This document shows, piece after piece, positions 11,040-21,324 of a DNA stretch of 64,000 nucleotides. The notes under the pieces were generated by a model. The model saw nothing but the letters and a program-made list of their open reading frames with translations. It did no database searches and was not told where the DNA came from. This DNA is from Ypsolopha sequella (taxonomy: Eukaryota > Arthropoda > Insecta > Lepidoptera > Ypsolophidae). Positions within the stretch are counted from its first letter, which is position 1. Every line of letters starts with the position of its first letter. Position numbers and translations under genes: made by a program. The DNA lies in NCBI GenBank assembly GCA_934047225.1, contig OW203989.1:19567977-19631976 (forward strand), in the 5' to 3' direction.

Positions 11040-12290
11040 GTAATAGACGTTTATTTCCATACGAAAATATTAAGCACATACAACTATTTCTGCCAAACTG
11101 TAATGCAGTTTGTAGGCGGAAAAAACTCTCTGTTTAAATAAAAATAAACAATGAAAAAATTAAATTTAACAGTTTCAATTTAACCTAAAAAACTTACTTA
11201 AAAAGAAAAGATAATCGTTTTATCTACACTTAGATATCATATTTCTGCAATATTAATGATTTTAACTTATTTTTGAATACAGCACGGGTTACATTACATT
11301 CTGAGAAGACAACAGGCAAGGCGTTAAATATTTTTGGTATTAAATATTTATCTGTTCTTTGACCATAATAATTTTTGAATTTATAAATTTGGAAGGCATT
11401 TCTGGCGGCTTTTCTAGTGTAATATTTGTGATTCACAGGATTCTTGTACTGATTATCAGGACCAAAATTTTCGTTTGCTAACAAAAATCTTACTTTTTCA
11501 TGTACAGGGATTATTTTACAGATATTAAATAGTTTATTATAGTTACGTTTACATTTATTCTTTGTATTTTTGTCCACCAATAACTTAAGAAATCTAATTT
11601 GTAAACATTTTATTTCATCTAAGTATGTCTTGAAAGTTCGACCGTAGCTAGACAAGCCGTATGATATCAATGACTCAACCAGGGTATGATAGATAGCAAA
11701 CAATAAAGATCGATTAGCAATCTTCTGCAGGTAGTAAAACTTACCCAATACGCATCTTAATTTTTTACAGACATCTTTTATGTGACTCTTCCAATTCATG
11801 TTTTTGTCAATTGTTAAACCTAGATATTTATACTTATCAACAAACTCCAAGCTATCACATCGACAATCACGTTTAATATTATGCAAGCAATCGTACGTGT
11901 GTCCTACAATTTTTATATCATTTCTCGGCTTTGCATTGTACGGCGAATGAATATGCATACATTTTGTTTTTTTGATGTTAAGAATAATGCCATTGTCGTG
12001 GGCCCACTTTGTTATATTATCGAAGTCTTCTTGTAGTTGTAATTGTATCGTTTTTAGGTCATTTCCCGGGCAAAGTATACACATATCATCCGCGTACATG
12101 TAAGCATTACAGTTTTTAATGACATTTGACACGCTGTTTACATGCATAATATATCCAACCGGTCCGTAGACCGAACCAGTTGGGACACCGTATTTGATTA
12201 CAGCTTCTTCGCATCTAGCTAGTGTTAACTTAAGACTTTTAATTCTGACTAAAGTGGAAACTTGTAATTGGCCTCCTGTAAACTAATTTA
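11008..12290 (-). mobile_element. 5'-truncated non-LTR retrotransposon with poly(A) tail
   Basis: Read on the minus strand: the 3' part of a reverse transcriptase ORF, a short 3' UTR, an AATAAA signal (11050-11055 as TTTATT on the plus strand), then 27 A (poly-T 11009-11035). This is the structure of a Jockey/CR1-type LINE insertion truncated at its 5' end. It lies in the intron between exons A and B, in the same orientation as the host gene. The 5' limit is a stop in frame at 12283-12285, after which no LINE sequence is recognisable. Confidence 0.8.
11230..12282 (-). pseudogene. Reverse transcriptase C-terminal part, Jockey/CR1-type LINE
   Basis: An open frame of about 350 codons without a natural start. 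It opens with FTGGQLQVSTLVRIK, then the RT motif GVPTGSVYGPVGYI (family: GVPQGSxLGPxLF), then the catalytic YADDMCIL. The thumb-side motif YLGLTIDKNMNWKSHI follows, and the usual post-RT region SYGLSSYGRTF ... LDEIKCLQIRFLKLL. The frame ends NKLKSLILQKYDI and a stop, typical of LINE ORF2 C-termini. Endonuclease and N-terminal RT motifs are missing, so the copy is dead. The frame is otherwise intact, which suggests a fairly young insertion. The reading frame extends about 45 codons upstream of the first ATG. Confidence 0.85.
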
Positions 12291-12308
12291 AATTTCCTGT
12301 TCTGTAAC

Positions 12309-12500
12309 GAGTGCTCTACGTTTTCCTAAAATGTAATAATAGTAGTTTATGCTACAAGTGCTGTAATGAGGCAATAACCTGCGAGGACGATTTGAAACAC
12401 GAGCGAAGCGAGTGTTTCTTACGTTTTGATTAAGTTATTGCCCTTACCCACGTGCATTATACTGCGTTTTTCAAATGCATAGTGTGAGTAATTAAAGAAA
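12309..12500 (-). repeat. Dispersed repeat R1, diverged inverted copy
   Basis: It contains TAATAGTAGTTTATGCTAC, then GAGGACGATTTGAAACACGAG and AAGTTATTGCCC. These are the reverse complement of the right half of the repeats at 20345-20737, 40342-40742 and 58910-59312. Clearly older than those copies. Confidence 0.65.
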
Positions 12501-12504
12501 AAAG

Positions 12505-13310
12505 TTTTATTATTAAAATTCAAATGTTTATATTATTATCATTTTTATACTTGATGATGCTGTTCAACATAGAATGTACCTATAGACCCTTAGGCCCACT
12601 TGCAGCTTGATCGAGAAAAAATTCTTAAGCCTCGGGTTACTTACCCAAGGGAAGAGTTAAATACGTACAATTTTGATGCATATAAAATAAGTCTATATAC
12701 GAGCACTTGCACTGAAAATAAATAAATAAATCATCTTTGTATGGGGTATACTTAATCAAAAAAAACGTGGTAGTTTTAATAGGCCAAATTGTACACGAGG
12801 ACGGAAAGGAACCGTAAACTCTCTCAATCTTGAATTAAAGTTTCCTTTGAGAAAACTTTTTAACTTTGAACACTCTTCAGTCTTTCTGGATGCGCGATCG
12901 TGCTACATTGTCGAGTTTCACAAAGTACGACATGCCATCCATTGAGTTATACCATTATACATCAATGATGCCGTCTAGGGATGTTACTATTTATTCTGTT
13001 TTTGTATATTAGTCAGTTGTATATTAAGGCAACAATAGTACCAGGAGAGAAGGTGCTTGGAAAAAAATACACAAAAACAAAAAATTATTACATATTTTTA
13101 ATTTATTTTATAAAATAACGTAACTTGTCGTGACGTAAATTACCAAACGTATTATCTTATATTTGTTCCTATAAATATTTAAATAAATAATGAATAATTT
13201 ATGTAGGTAGATGCACCACCCCTGACAATAATCCTGCCGGTGCATATGCTGAGCAACTAAGTAAAATCATTCCAAATACGGTCACACGGTACTTGTAAGT
13301 AGTAGAAGTC
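12505..13310. other. Intron sequence, no further feature
   Basis: AT-rich; no coding or repeat structure recognised before exon A. Confidence 0.45.
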
Positions 13311-13317
13311 AGCATAC

Positions 13318-13469
13318 CTTCAGGAGCTGGTTGAGGCGTCGGCTCAGGAGGTGGCAGGGGCTGCGCGGGAGGCGCAGAGACGACCCTCGGTGGGGAGGCG
13401 GGGGGCGCGGGAGCTGCTGATGACGTCTGGCAGGACAGCTGTGGCGCCAGCAACCCTGCGCTTGACCGC
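13318..13469 (-). CDS. iRhom: iRhom-like gene, proline-rich internal exon (exon A)
   Basis: A 152-bp GC-rich block in AT-rich surroundings. On the minus strand it is preceded by a pyrimidine-rich tract ending in CGCAG (intron ends at 13470) and followed by GTATGC (13317-13312), a good acceptor and donor. One frame is open across it: one base, 50 codons, one base over. The peptide starts RSSAGLLAPQ and becomes proline/alanine-rich with a PPPEPTPQPAPE end, as expected of a disordered cytoplasmic segment. The leftover G joins the first two bases of exon B (AT) to make Asp, so phases match. A second frame is also open and gives an arginine/proline-rich peptide; I prefer the first because of the phase match. 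The Pro-rich linker is not itself diagnostic of the family; assignment rests on exons B and C. The next feature upstream in the intron is a mariner at 13588. Confidence 0.6.
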
Positions 13470-14020
13470 CTGCGACAAGAGGACATGAAATTGTTAATAT
13501 AAGTAATAGCAATTGGAAACTATAATGGCAGAAAATTAAACTCTGAGAAACAAGATTTAGTCATATTTTTAACCACCGATAAATATACGAGGGGAGGCTG
13601 AAAAGTAATCTACCTAACTATGAAAGAAAATACGTAACTGGATAGTTTATTTTTATTTTTCTATATAGTCCCCTGCTAATAAAATGCACTTATTAAATTT
13701 TTCAAATATTGAATTTAAGCCATTAAAAAAAACAATTTTAGTTTGTCGTCAAAATTGTCAAAAACCGCTGCCTTCATTTCGTCATCGGTCATAAACCTTC
13801 GTCCCCTGAGGTCTTTCTTGAGAAGTCTAAACAGAAAATAGTCACAGGGGGCTAGATCTGGACTATAAGGGGGGTGGTCAATGGCTTCGAAGCCATTGTC
13901 TTTAATTGCTAGCTTTGTTGTGCGTGTGGTATGCACTGGTGCGTTATCGTGCAAAATCAGAATTCCTTTGCTTAGTTTACCTCGCCGTTTTTCTTTTATT
14001 GTCTCTCTTAGTTGATATAA

Positions 14021-15548
14021 GAGTCATTTTCAAAAAAAGTGTACTTAATGTCACAATTTCTTGTCCTCACTGAAAAAGTAGGTAATATTTTGAACCTGTC
14101 ACCGACATCATGAATTTATTATTTTTTACATAATATATATAATATTAACTTATCAAATTAAAACCTTTTATCACTTTAAATCCAATAAAAAAATATATAA
14201 TTGCAAATTAAAAACGAAGAGTCCTTCCTATACATTCCTTTCCTATACAATTCTGTTTGTCTCACCTACACTCTTGACAACAAAAACATTAATTGACGCC
14301 TATTTCGATGAAATATTATTAAACTTAGTACAGGATATATTACCTAAGATACTGATCTATCGAAAAAAAATATATATTATTAAAAACGTAAAACTAAAGC
14401 AAAGCAGAATTTAATTTGAACCCATGTCTACTTTTGTAGTACTTTGTGTAACACCTGTGTGTAACGACGAAATCACAGATGTTTGATTAATTTTTCGCGT
14501 TTTTTCTTTATTAAACACTGGCAATACTGTACGCTATAGCCAACCTAACAAAATGACAACGCAGCCATATTGTTTTGACGCACACTTGGACTTAGTCTGT
14601 GATACTCATTTGTGTCGCTAAATATTTTCCTTCGTATAACGTGGATTTTATAGGTAATTTAATGTAAATACCTCAAAAACGTATTATATTCATATGAGTT
14701 TATATACTAATGAGAGAATCTGCATGAAATTAAACGATTCTAGTGAGATAATTTTCTGTCATAAACTTGACTTCGTGTTGACGCCACGAAATGTTGTTCT
14801 TTTGTGTAACATTGTGTAACGTTACACAAAGGAAAATCTGTAAAGCTGTGGCCATATTGCACGATTCAGTGTTTTCAACCAACTTTAAAAAGGAGGAGGT
14901 TCTCAATTCGACTGCTTGTTTTATTGACATTTGTTTAAGGGGATAAAACGTTAAGCTAAGAGTAATGTATACCAAAAGTTCACAGTATGCATAAACGTAT
15001 TTTTAAAGATATTATGTTATGGTAGCTTCAAAATAATTGGATTTTCCATAAACGGTTGATTTTACGGTTGGTATCACGACTATGGGAATGCCAATTGTTT
15101 TATAGCTATGGTAATATCAATAAAAATATGTTTATGCATATGGCAAACTATTTGTATACAATGACTTCAGCAGAATGCCAACGAAAATACCGGGAAAAAT
15201 TAAAAAAAGAAGATCCTGAAAAACATAAAAAGTTAAAAAAAGAAAATGCTGAAAGAACCAAGAAAAACTACACGAAAATTAAACAATTGATTTTTGATGG
15301 CATTTTAAACAATTATTTTGTATTTAAATTTAATACAATAAATTCTACAATACAATTTATAGTTTTTTTTATGATTAGTTTTTCTCTCTATAATTAGTTA
15401 ATTACTATTACAAGACGGTTGGAAATCGCCAATATGAACTGTTCCTAATAAATTCTTTTGTGTAACACTACAATCCTATGTGTAACGAAAAAAATCCATT
15501 TCCATTGTGTTTCTATTGTGTCACGTACACTTTTTTTGAAAATGACTC
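14021..15548 (+). mobile_element. 1528-bp DNA transposon with 24-bp perfect inverted ends, inserted in the mariner
   Basis: Perfect 24-bp inverted repeats at 14021-14044 and 15525-15548 (GAGTCATTTTCAAAAAAAGT then GTAC). The flanks are ATAA at 14017-14020 and 15549-15552. Deleting the element and one ATAA restores the mariner reading (NLLY|QLRE), which proves both boundaries and a 4-bp target duplication. Inside, TGTGTAAC recurs in direct and inverted orientation. A 4-bp duplication and the small basic ORF are compatible with a non-autonomous Sola-type element, but I cannot confirm the superfamily. Confidence 0.85.
15161..15397 (+). CDS. Short Lys/Glu-rich ORF in the inserted transposon
   Basis: Start chosen at ATG 15161. 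The N-terminal part reads MTSAECQRKYREKLKKEDPE, then KHKKLKKENAERTKKNYTKI, then a hydrophobic, unlikely tail. An 'A-E-x-Q-R-x-Y-R-x-(K/R)' block followed by 'DPE(K/R)' and a basic helix is a recurring N-terminal motif in proteins of some eukaryotic DNA transposons. I therefore read this as a leftover 5' exon of a transposase. The core nuclease domain is absent. It is probably not a functional gene today. Confidence 0.4.
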   Translation: MTSAECQRKYREKLKKEDPEKHKKLKKENAERTKKNYTKIKQLIFDGILNNYFVFKFNTINSTIQFIVFFMISFSLYN

Positions 15549-16661
15549 ATAATAAGTTTGAGTAATAATCAGCATTTATTGTAGTTTTCTTCGGTTAATA
15601 ATCTATGAGCAAAATTCCTTCTGTGTCCCAAAAGATTGTAGCCATAAGTTTACCGGCCGATGGACAGACCTTGAATTTCCGAGGCGGCTTCTCATCCTTG
15701 AATTTCCACTGTAACGACTCTTGCTTACTTTCCGGGTCCCATTGTCGAATCCAAGTCTCATCACATGTTACAATTCTAGAAATTATTTCTTCCTCTTTCC
15801 CTCGACTCATGTCCAAAAACTCTTAGCAACATTTGACACGCCTCTCCATGTCAAATGCAGTCAACATTCTAGGGACCCAACGTGCACTAACCTTGGACAT
15901 GTTCAAATGCTCATGAATTATTTCATTGACTCGCTCTTTACTGACGCCCACATCTCTAGCTTTCTCCCACTGCTTCACTCCTCGGTCCTCTGATATAATT
16001 TTTTTCACCCTGGCTACATTTTCATCGGTGACGGCCGAAACTGGTCTTCCGCTACGAGGATCATCTTCGAGGCTCTCACGACCTAATTTAAACTGCCTTG
16101 ACCAAAACTTTATAACAAATTCGGAAGAACACGAACTGCCAAACACACTTAACATACGCTGTCTGATCTCCGAAGACGTATTCCCTTCTTTAGTCAAAAA
16201 CTTAATCACCACACGCTGCTCGATTTTATCCATTTTCACTTTTTCTACCGACATGTTCGAAACAATTGTAGGAGACAAATAAACGTGATGCAATAAACAA
16301 ATGAATGTAATACATTTTGAAAATAGAATAACAAACAAATATAAATCCATACCAGCCAGCATTATTTTTGTATATATTTCTGACCAAGGAGATTACATGT
16401 CAGCCGCCCTACGTATGTACTTTTCTGATACATCTACAAGTGGAACAGAATTTCAAACTAGAATTCAAATAAATCTTTGCGTTAAGAAACATCGTAGACA
16501 CTTCCTACTTGCATGGTTATGGTTGATTCAGAGCCATCTAAAGCCATAGCACTGTTGGTACACAGGGGAGGAGTTTGGGACCAATGTAGAAAGTAAAAAA
16601 AAAAAAGTGAATAAAAAAACATCAGTAGGTATTCTGCAGTACGTGTATTTAAAAAAAATAT

Positions 16662-16936
16662 ATATACAAGGTGACTTTTTGATCATCGTCCAAATTCATA
16701 CTGGAGGCTTGATAAGTGATCAGTATCTTGGATCAATAACAATTTTTGTGAAATTTGTAAAATGAAATTTCGGCTTCCCATAGAAATTCACTTCCAGTTC
16801 CGAGTGAATCACTATGGGGAGTCGAAATTTCATTTTACGAATGTTACAAAAATTGTTATTGATCCATGATACTGATCACTTACCAAGCCACCAGCATAAA
16901 TTTGGACGATGATCAAAAAGTCACCTTGTATATATA
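16662..16936. mobile_element. Foldback element, near-palindrome of 275 bp
   Basis: The left arm starts ATATATACAAGGTGACTTTT and the right arm ends AAAAGTCACCTTGTATATAT. Both carry GATCATCGTCCAAATT, AAGTGATCAGTATC and ATTTCATTTTAC equivalents. The centre is near 16800. No ORF. Mismatches are few, so the copy is fairly recent. It sits between the two mariners. Confidence 0.85.
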
Positions 16937-17087
16937 TAACCTAAAGTGTTAATTAAAATGATTGATGCAATTTTAAATAATTGTGCAAATATGGAGATAA
17001 ATCTTGGACGAAAGATAAATTTACTGTCGCAAAACCGTCCGAAAAAGCATCGAACTAAAGGTAAAATGGATGTGACTATTTAATTTA

Positions 17088-18350
17088 CGAGGGTGAATCC
17101 AAAAGTTCTAAGCCCGACCGTGAAAATGAAAGAAAAGTGGGTTCAAAATTATTTTTATTTTTCGACATAGTCTCCATCTAGATCAACACACTTCTTCCAC
17201 CTGACCTGCAAGGAAGGTCGTCAAAATAGTCATTAACTGCGACTATCACTTCTTCTCTAGTCGAATATTTAGATCCCCCCAAGTGTTTTTTTAAATTTGG
17301 AAAGAGATGATAGTCAGAGGGGGCTAAATCCGGCGAATAAGGTGGGTGGGGCAGCAACTCGTAACCACATTCATGGATCACAGCCATCGTTTCAACCGAA
17401 GTGTGAACTCGTGCATTGTCTTGATGAAACAAAACTCTCTTACGCAACATCCCCGGCCGTTTTTCTTTTATTTCTTCGCGGAGTTTTCGTAATAGGTTAC
17501 AATAATAGCGTGAATTTATAGTTTCACCTTTAGGTAAATAATCCAATAAAATAACTCCCTTCGAATCCCAAAAACAGATGCCATGACTTTGTTGGCTGAC
17601 AAAACGCACTTTGCCTTTTTCGGCGTGGGTGAGCCAGATCTTTTCCACTGTTTGGATTGCTGTTTTGTTTCAGGAGTATGGTGATGAACCCAGCTTTCAT
17701 CCATGGTAACAAAACGAGACATAAAATCCTCAGCATCTGCCTCAAAAAGTTCCAAACAGTCACGCGAAATTGTGAATCGGACTCGTTTTTGGTCAGCTGA
17801 AAGCAATCTTGGGACCCAGCGAGCAGAAACCTTACGGAACCCCAATTCTACAGTTATAATGTTTTGCACTCGGCCATAACTGATGCCTTGATCTCAGCTA
17901 TCCTACTAATGGTCAATCGTCGGTCACCTAGGATGAGATCACAAATTTTGTCAGTGTTTTCTTTAGTGGTAGACGTTGAAGGCCTTCCGCTCCTTGGGTC
18001 ATCTTCAATGGTCTCCCGACCGCGTTTAAATTCAGCTACCCACTTTTTGACAGTGGAATACGATGGAGCAGATTCCCCTAATGTTGTTTCCATATCTTCA
18101 TGAATCTCTTTAGGTGAAAGACCTTTTTTATTGAGGTACTTAATCACAGCACGGTGTTCAATTTTCTCCATTGTGAAAAATCCCGTCAAACTGCGTTATA
18201 CAAAATATCACAAAAAAATAATAGCTTGCAGTATCGAACTTCAACTTCACACAATCAATCACGAAAAAAAATACTAACAAATGACGGTAGATTTACAAAG
18301 ATTTGATACCTCTTTGTAGGTCGGGCTTAGAACTTTTGGATTCACCCTCG
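17088..18350 (-). mobile_element. Mariner element (copy 2), 1263 bp with perfect 32-bp ends
   Basis: Inverted repeats at 17088-17119 and 18319-18350 are identical over 32 bp (start CGAGGGTGAATCCAAAAGTT). TA target duplications lie at 17086-17087 and 18351-18352. The element is full-length, and its transposase is on the minus strand. Subfamily differs from copy 1: the ends and the transposase are distinct. Confidence 0.95.
17155..18171 (-). pseudogene. Mariner transposase (DD34D), two frameshifts
   Basis: Start chosen at 18171 (MEKIEHRAVIKYLNKKG) rather than an in-frame ATG six codons upstream, because family members begin at MEKIE. Order: helix-turn-helix (SYSTVKKWVAEFKRGRE, DDPRSGRPSTS), SARWVPRLL, Asp1 in TMDESWVHHH, KVMASVFG, Asp2 in LFHQDNARVHTS, Asp3 in SPDLAPSDYHLF with 34 residues between, C-terminal DGDYVEK. 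The three parts lie in three frames, with shifts near 17860 and 17580 and another near 17200 that hides the true C-terminus. A short C-terminal segment is also missing. All three catalytic Asp codons remain; the protein cannot be made without frame changes. Confidence 0.92.
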
Positions 18351-18360
18351 TATTTGTAGG

Positions 18361-18650
18361 GAATATTGTATTCATGTTCAATTTGACGTGTAAAAAGTGT
18401 ATATATCTATACCTGCTTTGCAAAATAAACTATTTGAATTTGAATTTGAATTTGAATTTGTGCCTTGCGTGGTGTAAATATAGGGAAAACATCATCGAAA
18501 TATGGGCTACCTGGTTATGCCTGAGAGCTGTCCTCTTACTCTCCCCCGAATAACTTGGGGGGGTTTGCGAGTAAGATGGTGGTACCTCCACATTCGAGCT
18601 CAACATCAGCTCTACCACCTAGGTTTAACATTTTGCACTCATATTTTAAA
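18361..18650 (+). mobile_element. Non-LTR 3' UTR with (TTTGAA)n tail, plus adjoining repeat block
   Basis: The end reads TTTGACGTGTAAAAAGTG, CTACCTGCTTTGCAAAAT-like sequence, then AAACTATTTGAATTTGAATT repeated to 18460. The same 3' UTR occurs at 29900-29995, 37230-37684, 39955-40145 and 59618-59915. The following 18461-18650 is a GC-richer block (open on the minus strand, peptide with VPPSYSQTPPSYSGE). I believe it is repetitive rather than host exon, because it directly abuts the tail and lacks good splice sites. Confidence 0.65.
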
Positions 18651-18654
18651 ATCA

Positions 18655-20190
18655 AAACACAAAAAAACTTTTTTCCCTTAATTTATTCATAACTTTTTTG
18701 CTAACACAAAAAAAAAATTGGATGGTGTTTTTATTGTTGTTAGTTTCATGTTCTGGGCTGGGAGTGCCAAAAAAGTTTTCTTATGATACCAAAAAGGAGT
18801 TATTGTATTAATTTGAAAGTAGTTCATAGAGTAGAAATATAGAAATCTATAAAACTATTGAAACTCACGTGAGCTGTGATACTAAATTATTTAAAAAAAA
18901 AAAACGCGCATGCACTCACGTCGTCGTCGTCTTAAGAACGACACTCGCCGTAACAATGCCGAAATTGTATCGTTGAAACAGTTGGCATGTAGTCAAACAA
19001 CCCTAATACGTGAATGTAGTCCAATATTTTTTATTTTATTTTATTTAAGTTTTTTATAGATCGCCTAAAACTAATTCCACTATTACATAATGAAATTCAA
19101 AAAAGTGGAGTTTCAAGCCACCCTTGACCGTTTCCACCGTTTCTTTCAAACATAAAAATCTCTTATTGTGTCTTTGACCGTTAAGCTGCTCTTTTTGCGG
19201 AAGCTCTTTAAAACCTCGACATGAAAGAAAAACACGAGCATAACCTTTCTAAATCTCGAGCTTAAGGAAAATGCAACTAAAAAACCTTCTGAAGTATATG
19301 ATCCTCACTTGCTAACAGATCTACGATAAAAACAAACGTAATTAGTCGAAAATACATTCCGTTTGAGCCGAAAATAATTATTTCATTTGATCCTGAATTT
19401 GACGATAGGTAGGTATTTTGTGTACAGTTTTCTTGGTGAACACAACAAATACTCTTTATTGTGCACCAAAATAAAATAAAATATAAAATATTTTTAATTG
19501 AGAGGGTCTTATCGCTTAAACAATTTCTTCCAGACAACCTTTGGGTGGAAGATAATGTTGAATAGAGGATTAGGCGTAGGTGGTGTAAAGAAAATATATA
19601 CATAATACCTTATTTTTTATGTTACCTAAATATTAAATTATCTACATGTCAATATACATACATACTAATACATAATATACAATATTTATATACATATTCA
19701 TAAACCAATATCAGAGAGATAAATATATCCTCAATAATAAGTACTTTAAATAATGGGAGGAATAATTTTTTTCTGAAAATAGTCAAGGAAGGAGCAGATT
19801 TTACAAAAAAGGGTAAACCTTTTTCATATTCACTTTCGTCTATCACCATTTATGTATTTGCCACTTCCTTCCTCGTTTGCGATCGCGTTGTTTTTCCACA
19901 CACACTAATGCCGATCAAACGTATTGATTTTCTTATTTGTTACCTGTTTTTCGCGTCTCAGCGTTAATAGTGGATCTGATAGCTTTTCTTGCTCTTTATT
20001 TTTCTTTGTGGAAGGGTTTTTATATTGAATCAAGTTGATCTCATGAAGGTTTTTGAATTTTGAACATATGCTCAACTGGAATATTTTTTTAAGAGGTTCA
20101 TAAATCAATAAACAAGGGGTTTGACAAATACAGGTAAACAAACTAATTTAAACTTATTTAAACTTCCGTATGTAGTGATAATTTACAATA
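18655..20190. other. AT-rich; one dispersed-repeat fragment
   Basis: 18905-19010 matches the block at 900-1090. ATAC-rich low-complexity sequence lies at 19650-19700. Otherwise nothing recognisable. Confidence 0.45.
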
Positions 20191-20310
20191 TTCCGCATAA
20201 CACTTACCGCGTGCTGTTCAAAATGGAGACTTAAGCACCGACTAAATTTGTGTTTAATAAAATTTGGGTGTAATTTGGTAAGTTAACATAATAAAATTTA
20301 AAAAGACGTT

Positions 20311-20882
20311 TGCGGAAGTCCATCATCAACTTATGGATATATTAATAATTTTTCAATGCAAGTGCTCGTAAAGGCCCATTTTTTATGCATCAAAACCGAA
20401 CAGAAAGTCGATTATTTTGCCCTAGGGCTTTATTATTATTACATTTTTTTATTTATTTGCAATGGTTAGCTAACCTGCAGCCTTTCCTGTATACCATAGA
20501 TGTTTTACTTTTTTTCCACTATTTGACGGCTCTGGATACAGTCCTTTTGAGCCAATCATAATTTAAAGTTCACAACATTTTTTCATTTCCTCACACTATG
20601 CATTGATAACCGTAGTATGATACACGGCGTAAAAGCAATAACTTACTCGGTTACGTTTAAAACACTCGCTACGCTCGTGTTTTAAATCGTCCTCGTAATT
20701 TATTCCTTTGCGCCCTTGTAGCATAAACTAATATTACATATTCCAATGAACGCTCTACCCATATGCTATTTAAAATGCAGACTCAGCACCGCCCGTCCTC
20801 CTTTGAGAGCGCAACCACTCCTCGCATGTGAAGAGTGTTTAGCGGAATAGCAATATATCCACAAGTTGATGATGGACTTCCA
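20311..20882. mobile_element. ~30-bp inverted arms enclosing an R1 repeat
   Basis: TGCGGAAGTCCATCATCAAC at 20311 returns as GTTGATGATGGACTTCC at 20864-20880; over about 30 bp two bases differ. Between the arms lies repeat R1 (20345-20737), so R1 probably inserted into an older short element. Confidence 0.6.
20345..20737 (+). repeat. Dispersed repeat R1, copy A
   Basis: It begins with TTTTTCAATGCAAGTGCTCG, then AAAACCGAACAGAAAGTCGA and GCCCTAGGGCTTTATTATT. It ends with the near-palindrome AACACTCGCTACGCTCGTGTT, TCGTCCTCGTAATTTATTCC and ATAAACTAATATTA. No TIRs were identified and no tail is obvious. Two near-identical plus-strand copies lie at 40342 and 58910. Confidence 0.8.
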
Positions 20883-20896
20883 CAAAACTTATTTAA

Positions 20897-21318
20897 GGCG
20901 CTCTTATCCCAAAATCAGTAATTTCAAAGTCAAATAGAACTTTCAAATATCGTCTAAAACTTCCAAAATAAATACGCAATATAGTTCGAACCTTTATCTA
21001 GGTCTTACACGCATGTGTTACACGATCAGATAAACTTTGCTCGATAGAAATAATTCACGAACACAGCATGTAATAAGACCTTTCAAATCATGCCATTTCC
21101 ATAATTCCACTCTTTTATTAACGAAACATATCTGATAATATTGCTCTTTAAATTTTCTAGGTCGACCACGTAAGTGGGTTTTAATAAACATACCCCTTAT
21201 TTTTAAACAATTTAAAAACCGATAAAAACAACGAAAAAGTACAAAAGTGTGGTTATTTTCTTTACTCCTTACACGTAAAGAAAAAGACAGAGAGTCACTC
21301 TTCTGGGATAAGAGCGCC
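20897..21318. mobile_element. TTAA-flanked non-autonomous element (piggyBac-like), 422 bp
   Basis: Perfect 15-bp inverted ends GGCGCTCTTATCCCA / TGGGATAAGAGCGCC at 20897-20911 and 21304-21318. TTAA lies on both sides (20893-20896, 21319-21322). TTAA duplication is the piggyBac hallmark. No ORF. Confidence 0.85.
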
Positions 21319-21324
21319 TTAACT

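Larger units (their letters stand above)
13653..16254 (-). pseudogene. Mariner transposase (DD34D), interrupted and frameshifted
   Basis: Start chosen at 16254 (MSVEKVKMDKIEQR), about 160 bp inside the right end. Domains in order: paired-like helix-turn-helix (EIRQRMLSVFGSS, ESLEDDPRSGRP), linker ARWVPRML, first catalytic Asp in TCDETWI, second in LHDNAPVHTT, third in SPDLAPCDYFLF. Exactly 34 residues separate the last two, the mariner signature. The C-terminus GDYIEK and stop are at 13653. It is broken by a frameshift near 15820, a premature stop after GILLIDY, a frameshift near 13720, and the insert between codons for NLLY and QLRE. Family role: cut-and-paste transposition at TA. This copy cannot make protein. 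Confidence 0.9.
13588..16413 (-). mobile_element. Mariner element (copy 1), split by a later insertion
   Basis: Left end CGAGGGGAGGCTGAAAAG at 13588; right end CATGTCAGCCGCCCTACG at 16413, an imperfect inverted repeat of it. TA dinucleotides flank both sides (13586-13587, 16414-16415). Removing the 1528-bp insert and its 4-bp duplication leaves 1294 bp, the usual mariner size. The transposase gene lies on the minus strand. Confidence 0.85.

Noticed and set aside
13309..13512. Alternative Arg/Pro-rich frame (GQAQGCWRH...) across exon A
   Set aside because: Phase does not fit exon B; the PPPEPTPQPAPE frame does.
18430..18618. VPPSYSQTPPSYSGE frame as a host exon
   Set aside because: Directly abuts a LINE hexamer tail, lacks good splice sites and looks repetitive.
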